Assembly: GCA_029298735.1 (NCBI GenBank)
Contig: JANSLP010000110.1
Span: 28,123-92,122 of the forward strand
Source: Ophiostoma sp. CBS 140.51
Lineage: Eukaryota; Ascomycota; Sordariomycetes; Ophiostomatales; Ophiostomataceae
DNA: 64,000 nt
Reading direction: 5' to 3'
Shown: positions 57,822 to 64,000 of the stretch, piece by piece
How positions within the stretch are numbered: position 1 is the stretch's first letter
Layout of the letters: every line of letters begins with the position of its first letter
The notes under the pieces: generated by a model
The model's input: only the letters and a program-made list of their open reading frames with translations
Told to the model about the DNA's origin: nothing
The model's database searches: none
Position numbers and translations under genes: made by a program

Positions 57822-59309
57822 TAACAAATCCGATCCCCGGAAAAGTGTCCGACATCTCAAAGGCCAGGCACCGGCCGAGGCCGATTTTCTGTCTCACTCT
57901 GACTTCCGGGCATCGACGCGTAAAGTTTTGCAAAATGGCGTCTTGGTATCTCGGGCTACGCCCCCATCATCCTGAGTAGTTTTCGATGTTTTGATCTGCC
58001 TCTCTTTTTAAACCTACTATCTGATGTTGTCAGATATCTTGATTACTGTGGGGTCAAAGAAAAAGGTGAAGGGGTCTTTGCAAGTGCTGTCGTTGGGTGG
58101 AGTCCGTCCGGCGTCCCGGGCAGGATTCAAGGATAAGCGTCGAAATGGGTCCCAATCTTGGCCTAAAAACCGTTACCTTTTTGTCAAAAAAGGCTGTCAG
58201 AGACCGCTCAAAATTTACCGAAGACAAGGCGATGCCCACTTCCCTCGTCGATTTTTTTCAAGATAGATTCACTTTCGACAGTCTTCTTACTCCGTAATAC
58301 ATCTTGCACTCAACCAATATTATGAGAATACCAGTAAAGAGTCGGTTGTTGGGCTCCGTGTTAACTCCAAATAAATATAACGTGAAATTGATGAGAATAT
58401 ATTACCCTCATAAGGAGTCGTATCAACATAGATAGATGCATACAACATCGCAACAACACAGTACCATGCCACACACACCCAACTGAATGGTTGTTAGTCC
58501 CAACGTCGTAGATCTCTTATTTCTCCGAATAACTTCTTCCCCAAGTTCTCCAATAAGATGGACTTTATCTCGATTTCTCTTCGGTGCACATGAGTCTTGG
58601 CCGGTGCCTAAGCGATGGTGTTTGCCCTGCTGCAGTTGATGGCAGCCCGGTGCTGGCCAAGACCATACCAAGTTCTTGGAGAGGCAAGAGCTTAGAGTCG
58701 TCACCAGTATTGTTTAGTAGACCCAAGGATCATAGCCATTGTTCATCGGCTCTGTTTCCATTGTTGTTTGTGTAGGTAAATACAGACGCTTAATATTCAA
58801 AGTCGACGAGCCCGACAGAGCATCTCATGGTTAGCAAGTCGACATCTTTATATCGTTCTCAAGAATTATCAACATAAAATACACTTTTTTTTTTTGAAAA
58901 TCATTTTTTAAGAAGAAAAAAAAAGAGCAGAACATGTCAAGAGGAAATGAAATATAAAACCTACTTACAACACGTTCCCGACATTTTTAAAACTGCCTCT
59001 ATTTTGCTTTTTCATACAAATGAAAATCACATTGAATACAAAGAGATGTTGCATAATAAATTGAGACTTTTATTTATAACTTTTCGTGATATCTTTCCTG
59101 TAAACTCAAGAAACGAGTTGGGGCCTGTCCTGCCCACCGGCACAGGTGAAAGAAAATAAAAACGGGATAGGGGGAATAACAAAAGACAAGACGAAGAAAT
59201 TAGTAGAAAAAGAAAACCCTGGAGTCCAGTGTGCGATGTGAAGCAACTGTCTCTTGATAGTATACACAGTGGTCAAAACATTCTCCACTCAGGTTGTGCC
59301 GTCACAAAT

Positions 59310-62300
59310 CTAGGCCTGAACGGCCTCCTGCTGCACCGGCGTCCCCTCTAGGTGTGCCTCGGGTGCAACAGGTGTAGCGGTTGCCGGTACAACCGGGGTC
59401 GCCACGGCGGTTTTGTGAACAGTGTTCAGGAAGCCACCGCGGAGCAGAGCCAGCGGGTTGAACCCAAGGTTCTCAAAATTGGTGGCGTTCCGCAGCACAC
59501 TATCGTCCACAATCGGAGCTGGTGCAGGTGCTGGTGTCAGTACAGGCGTTGCAGCCGGCTGGGCAAGTTCAGTCGAAGCCTCGTCGGCGCCATTGCCCTC
59601 AGAGGCTGTCACAACAGCCTCGACAGCGGCGGCAGCGGCAGCCGCAACTGCAGCTGCAGCAACGGCCGTTGCGTTGGCCGCCGAGTTGTTGCTGTTGTTG
59701 GTGCTCGCGTTGGAAGGCGACGACTTGAGCCGGCGTGCCAAAGTCTCCCGCAGCGGACCGTTCCAGACGGAGCTGTTGGGGACCTCAGTGGCACCCTCGG
59801 CACCGCCCTCAATGGGGATCGGCTTCGGCGCAACAACCTCAAGCAGATCGTTGAGAGTGCGCAGGGCACCCTGCCTCTCATTGGCAACCTTGGACAGCTC
59901 GGCGAGGATCAGGCCCGACAGGCAGATGAAGTAGTGATGAAACGGGGTGATGGGCGGGCTCGGTCCGCGGCGGGAGACAGCCTTGGCGTCAGTAGCGACA
60001 AGGGTCAACTCGACAACCTTTTTGGTGGCCCAAGAGACGTCCGATGAGAGAGTCGAGGGCTGTAGCAGGTAGGCCAGCAGGCGGTATTGCCAGTAGCCAA
60101 GATGGACGAGCGGGGCAGCCGACTCGGTGACTGCGTCGGGTAGATCGGCGCGCCACATCTCCAGACCCAAGTCGAGCTGCTGGCCAAGCGGGCCGAGGAA
60201 TGCAGAGGAAGAGGGGGTAGATAGAGATGTCTGCAGTTGACGGAGGGGGTCGGTTGAGACGAGGGCGGGTGCGATGGAAGAACCAAGCAGGTAAGAGAGC
60301 TTGGTAAATTGGAATGCCGATTCGCCAAGAAGCGGGCGCAGACCAGGGGAGAGCACGACAGTGCGCAGGGGGATAAGAAGGGGCTTTCCGAGGGCGACAG
60401 CGTTCCAGCGGTCAAGCACAACAAGTGACCACCAGGCACGCAAGCCAAGGCGAGCTTCGGAATCGGTGTCGACGGCTTCAGAATGGGAAGGGTCCTCTGC
60501 AGCGGCCGCTGAGATGGCAGCAGCCGTTGCGCCGAGCTGTTCCTTGGGCAGGTCCATCTCGTAGGAGACTGCCACGGCACGGGACAGCAGTGCCGTCTTG
60601 GACAGCCCACCATGGTGGCCCTTGAGCGCGGCCGGGCCGTGAGTATCGGCCTCAACGGCTAGAAGCAGGAGCGTCTGCAAGTGGACAAGGTCATGAAGCG
60701 AGGTACGCGGGCTGCCTTCGGTCTCCCACTGAGCGAGGAGAGCGCTGGCAACGCGGGCGAGGCCGGTTGTTGGGGCAGACCCGAGCGCATCAGAGACCGC
60801 GCGCAGGGCAACGACAAAGGCATCCTGCAAGAACTGGGGGCATTGGGCCAGGTTATCGAGGACGCGAGACCGGTCGCTCGGGAGGAAAGGAAGACAAGGG
60901 TGAACGGCAGTAAGGTAGCTGCGAGACAAGTTAGTATGAATAAACGAAGAGAAGTACAATATAGGAGCACGTATAGACTAACCTGCCAAAGACGGCATCA
61001 TCGAGCTCTTGAGACTCGTGATCGGCCAGGGGAAGCAGCCGCTCCATGTCGGTCAGAGACCGAGACAGCGCGTTGGGAGTCTCTGCGTCGATCTGCGGTT
61101 GCGGTGCCAGCGAGACGGCAGAGTAGGATGTGCGTGATGCCGCTGCTGCACTTCCGGCCGGGGTCTGGAAGAGATTGGTGGTGCGCGGCGTGGTGGTGGC
61201 CCAGGCGGCGTGGCGGTTGCTAGTTGCCGGGCTGCCTTCAGGCGTGTCGGCCGACATGCTGCCAAAGGGACGTTTGGCATTCTCGTTGAGAGAGAAGTCG
61301 CCTCCGCTGCGGCCCAGGAGCTCAAGGGCATCAGCGGCAGATGAGGGGCTCTGGTTGCCAAGCTTGCCCTCGATGCTGTTGATACGATCGGCCAGCTCCT
61401 TGATGTAGCCCTTGCTGGGACCGCGCTTCTGTGGCACACGGCTGAACAGGCACTCCGTACGTGCCCGACGACAGTTTGTGCACTGCTCGGTCTCGGAGAC
61501 GGAGTCACACTTGATCTTCTTGCGACGGCACGCATCGCAGGCGCGTGACACTTTTGACCGTTTCCTTGGCGGAATGTGATCGACATTATATTGCTGGGCA
61601 ATCTGTGCCATCTGCAGCGATGCCGGCAGGTGGCTGACGCCCTGCGAGGCATCTCCGTAATTGGCGTGTCCCTGGACATCGGCCGGGTGCTGAAGAGTGT
61701 GGTGGTACGCGGACGTCACGTCGGGACTACCGTACGCGTTGTCGGCCGCCGCCGCTGCAGCTGCCGCCGCAACACGCAAAGCTTCGGCATCATCTTGGCC
61801 ATCATGCAGCCCTGGAGCTGCGTCGGCAGAGCTACCAACATCGTTGTTGACGCCACTGCTGACATCGTGAAACTCGCCCTCGCGACGCGCGTTGGCCTCC
61901 CGCATCATCGGGGCAAGACCTTGGCTGAGCTGTGCCGCCAGCTGAAGCTCCTCGACACTGACCGGAGGCCGCACGCTCTGTTGGTGCTGATCATGGCCGG
62001 TGTTGTGATCTTGCTCATGCGGCTGTTGATGTTGCTGGTGGTCATGATGGGCCACACCCTCCTGTTGATTCTCGGCCTGCTGGGCTGCAGCTGCTTGCTG
62101 GACGTGCTCCAGCGCAGCGGCCGCATACATATTATTTTCGTCGCTGTTGTGACCCGACTGCGTCGTGTCTACGTACGCGTCGGCACCACCAGAACCACCG
62201 CTGCCGTCGTCGTGTTGCCCTGGGTCCTCTGTCTTAAGAGCACGTAGGTGGGACTCGGGGTACGACTCGTCTGGACCGCCACCCATGTTGACATCGACAT

Positions 62301-62544
62301 CGTCAGATCCGCTCACAGCCGCCACCAGTGCCTGCACGTTGGCCTCGGTGGTCGCCACGCTGTCATCCAGCTGGCCGCCACCACGGCTCTCGTCAGTCTG
62401 CATGCCTTCTAGCTGTGGATCAATTTGGTCGAGGCCGACGTCGGCACCCGTACCATGGTAAAAAGAAGACGAGCCGGCTTGCCCGTCGGCGGATGGAGTA
62501 GGATACTGTTGGGCCAGCGCCTCATCCGCACCGGGTTTGTCCAT
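59310..62544 (-). CDS. Zn2Cys6 transcription factor, RGT1-like glucose regulator
   Basis: Exons 62544-60983 and 60918-59310 (64-nt intron with GTTAGT donor, CATACTAAC branch and CGCAG acceptor; ..DDAVFG joined through a shared codon to SYLTAVHP) give 1056 residues. 62544 is the first ATG in frame. The first 320 residues are acidic and rich in Gln, His and Ala. The binuclear cluster, near residues 330-360, reads RKRSKVSRACDACRRKKIKCDS..CTNCRRARTECLF and is followed by SRVPQKRGPSKGYIKELADRINSIEGKL, a linker plus dimerisation coil. The text around the cluster matches proteins annotated as RGT1, the repressor/activator of hexose transporter genes. A fungal-regulator middle homology region follows (LGLRAWWSLVVLDRWNAVALGKP). 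The C-terminal part has a long Ala-rich run. It acts in the nucleus. It lies 8 kb from the ABC-G gene and is more likely a conserved global regulator than a pathway-specific one. Confidence 0.85.
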
Positions 62545-64000
62545 GAGGACAGACGTTGGTGAAAGGCGACCGAGCTTTCGGAGGCGGAGGCGGGATGTGT
62601 CTGTTTGTTTACAAGAGCAAAGTGGGGTTACGGCCGACGCGTCGCGTAAAAGTCGCAGGGATATAGCTGTCGGGCGAAAACGTGGCCGGAGGCGGGAACG
62701 GGGTGCCGCCGGCAACTAGAGGCAAAACGCTTCACATTGAAAATCACCAGTCAGCGAATTGACCGCATTGCAGCACAAAACAAGCTCTGTTGAGCTATCG
62801 ACACGCGACAGAGAGACGCATGACGACTCCCCGCCAAATAAAACGCGTAGCTTCGAAAATGCATCGCGACACAATGCACAGTGCAATTTGCGTGGATGCA
62901 GTTGTGATGATTTTGCTGGTTTTGATGCAGAACATGCAGCCAAAAACGCAAAACGCGACTGCAATGCACGATGTTCGTCTAGCTGCAGTGGCGGGCAGAA
63001 ACAAAAAGCTCGACAAAGCTCAAGGAAAAGAAGTGGACTCACCTCTCTCAAAAATAACCTGGAATTGATGATATTCCGATGCTGGGAAGCGCTGCCAGTC
63101 AGAGGGAGCGCGGCGGAAGAGGAAGAACCAGATGGCCGATGTGGAGGGGAGAAGGAGAAAGGAAAAAGAGAAAGTGCGAGGGATGGGCGACGCCGGGTTT
63201 TCAGGAAAAACTTGTCTGCCGGGAAAGAGCTGTTGGCAGAGTGGGGCCATGGTCTGAGTGTGTGAGTCACGTGAATAGTCACGTCTCCATGGTCTATCTC
63301 AGTACGAGCCCCGCCGATCTCGTCGTTTCTTTCCTTTCCTTCCCACTTACACACCACTTTCGTGTCGCGTTGGAGTTGTATCACTGGGAGACAATGAAGC
63401 TCACATTAAGTCTGCTAGTGTAGCACCTGTCTAGATGGGCTGCACAGTTATGCTATATAAGCTCAACAACAAAATGGTTGCTGTGTCGTATGAGTTCCAT
63501 CCTGTGTATGCCGTTCCTCCACGAGGACAATGAGGGGGACGCAGATATGGTGGATGGCCTTCGATTAGATGGGACAAAACAGCCAATACTGTTCAGTTAA
63601 ATGACAATTTTGTTTCAGTCCAAAAATGAGACCACCATTTGCTGGATTTTTGCAAAGGAAAGTGTTATGCGGATGGTTGGCCGTTTATTGAAGTAGATTG
63701 CTTTAGTGGGGAAGGTTAAACGACGGGAACGAACGAGTGTGTGGGCAAACGAGTCGAGGCAGAAAGTGTCTCGAGTCTCTTCCGAAAGTTTGTTTTATTT
63801 TTCTCTTCAAAGTTCGCGTTGTGTGTCATGATCTCTAATCGAGTCTGCTTCGAGATGAACATTTCGGTTCTATAGAACTATTTGCCCGTTTTTTCTTTTT
63901 CTTTTTTCTTCTCTCTCGCCAGTGAGCGTGGCACACGAAAGTCTTGACCCGAGCGTGGCCGTAAGACTCTAGAACGGCTTGAAAGCTCTGGGCATTTTGT
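62545..64000. promoter_or_regulatory. Promoter region of the Zn2Cys6 gene and right window edge
   Basis: Six copies of ATGCA lie between 62859 and 62968. At 63263-63269 there is a TGAGTCA (Gcn4/CPC1-type site) overlapping an 8-nt palindrome TCACGTGA (63267-63274), and the heptamer GTCACGT repeats at 63266 and 63278, 12 nt apart. TATATAA at 63454-63460 could be a TATA box facing right, with an ATG at 63473 opening only 19 codons. Nothing else gene-like reaches the window edge. Confidence 0.45.
63263..63284. promoter_or_regulatory. TGAGTCA / CACGTG composite site
   Basis: TGAGTCA (63263-63269) is the consensus of fungal Gcn4/CPC1 bZIP factors and overlaps TCACGTGA (63267-63274), a bHLH-type palindrome. 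A second half GTCACGT follows at 63278-63284. It lies about 720 nt upstream of the regulator start at 62544. The assignment is by motif only. Confidence 0.35.

Larger units (their letters stand above)
51198..59309. other. 8.1-kb region with no supported gene
   Basis: The first part (51200-52000) is C/T-rich on the minus strand and should be the ABC-G leader and promoter. The rest holds short overlapping open frames. The most protein-like are a plus-strand frame ending at 54660 and a minus-strand frame at 57663-57821 (listed separately). A 19-nt A-run lies at 55740-55758. CACGTG occurs at 53431-53436. Several C/T-rich stretches followed by short frames (53800-54100, 56280-56400) look like leaders of genes that I could not reconstruct; multi-exon or decayed genes are possible. 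No transposase or reverse-transcriptase text was recognised. Confidence 0.4.

Noticed and set aside
60681..61223. Plus-strand open frames opposite the Zn2Cys6 gene
   Set aside because: They overlap the verified exons and splice junction of the regulator and show no family resemblance.
62545..62715. 57-residue N-terminal extension of the Zn2Cys6 protein
   Set aside because: The extension starts with TTG and is Arg-rich leader translation; the first ATG is at 62544.

Overview
The window is nuclear DNA of a filamentous ascomycete (Pezizomycotina, most likely a Sordariomycete; I cannot place the genus). The evidence is short introns of 50-93 nt with GTAAGT/GTGAGT-type donors, CTAAC/CTGAC branch sites and YAG acceptors; long pyrimidine-rich leaders before start codons; widely spaced single genes; and fungal-only protein families. 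I support 13 protein genes, 8 of them spliced. I found no convincing tRNA, rRNA, transposon, or CRISPR array.

Left flank (about 0.8-25 kb), mostly housekeeping or conserved genes: a small basic ribosome-biogenesis-like protein (807-1226, -), a seven-helix SAT4/rhodopsin-type membrane protein (4416-5750, +), a YTP1-like multi-spanning membrane protein (6698-8418, -), an MFS monocarboxylate-type transporter (9447-11075, -), a BAR-domain membrane-curvature protein (15663-17096, +), a UFD1-domain/zinc-finger protein (17920-20460, +), a conserved uncharacterised protein with a Ser/Lys/Arg-rich tail (20620-22011, -) and a Ser/Pro/Thr-rich conserved protein whose first exon I could not place (about 23897-25085, +).

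Centre (about 25.7-51.2 kb), a probable secondary-metabolite locus: a highly reducing type I polyketide synthase (KS-AT-DH-ER-KR-ACP, no methyltransferase, no release domain; 25758-32681, -); a divergently transcribed FSH1/LovG-type serine hydrolase (37329-38246, +) that could release the chain; a full-size ABC-B (MDR/pmd1-like) exporter (41125-46031, +); and a convergent full-size ABC-G (PDR/bfr1-like) exporter (46539-51197, -). The inferred division of labour is chain assembly, hydrolytic off-loading, then export or self-protection. No P450, oxidoreductase or pathway regulator is visible inside the block. The PKS dehydratase has Glu where the family's catalytic Asp is expected.

Right flank: about 8 kb with no gene I can support (51.2-59.3 kb), then a Zn2Cys6 regulator resembling the RGT1 glucose-sensing group (59310-62544, -), which is probably not the pathway regulator. 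The long spacers at 32.7-37.3, 38.2-41.1 and 51.2-59.3 kb hold only short open frames and simple repeats; some may be decayed genes. Exon coordinates were read by eye from splice consensus and reading-frame continuity.
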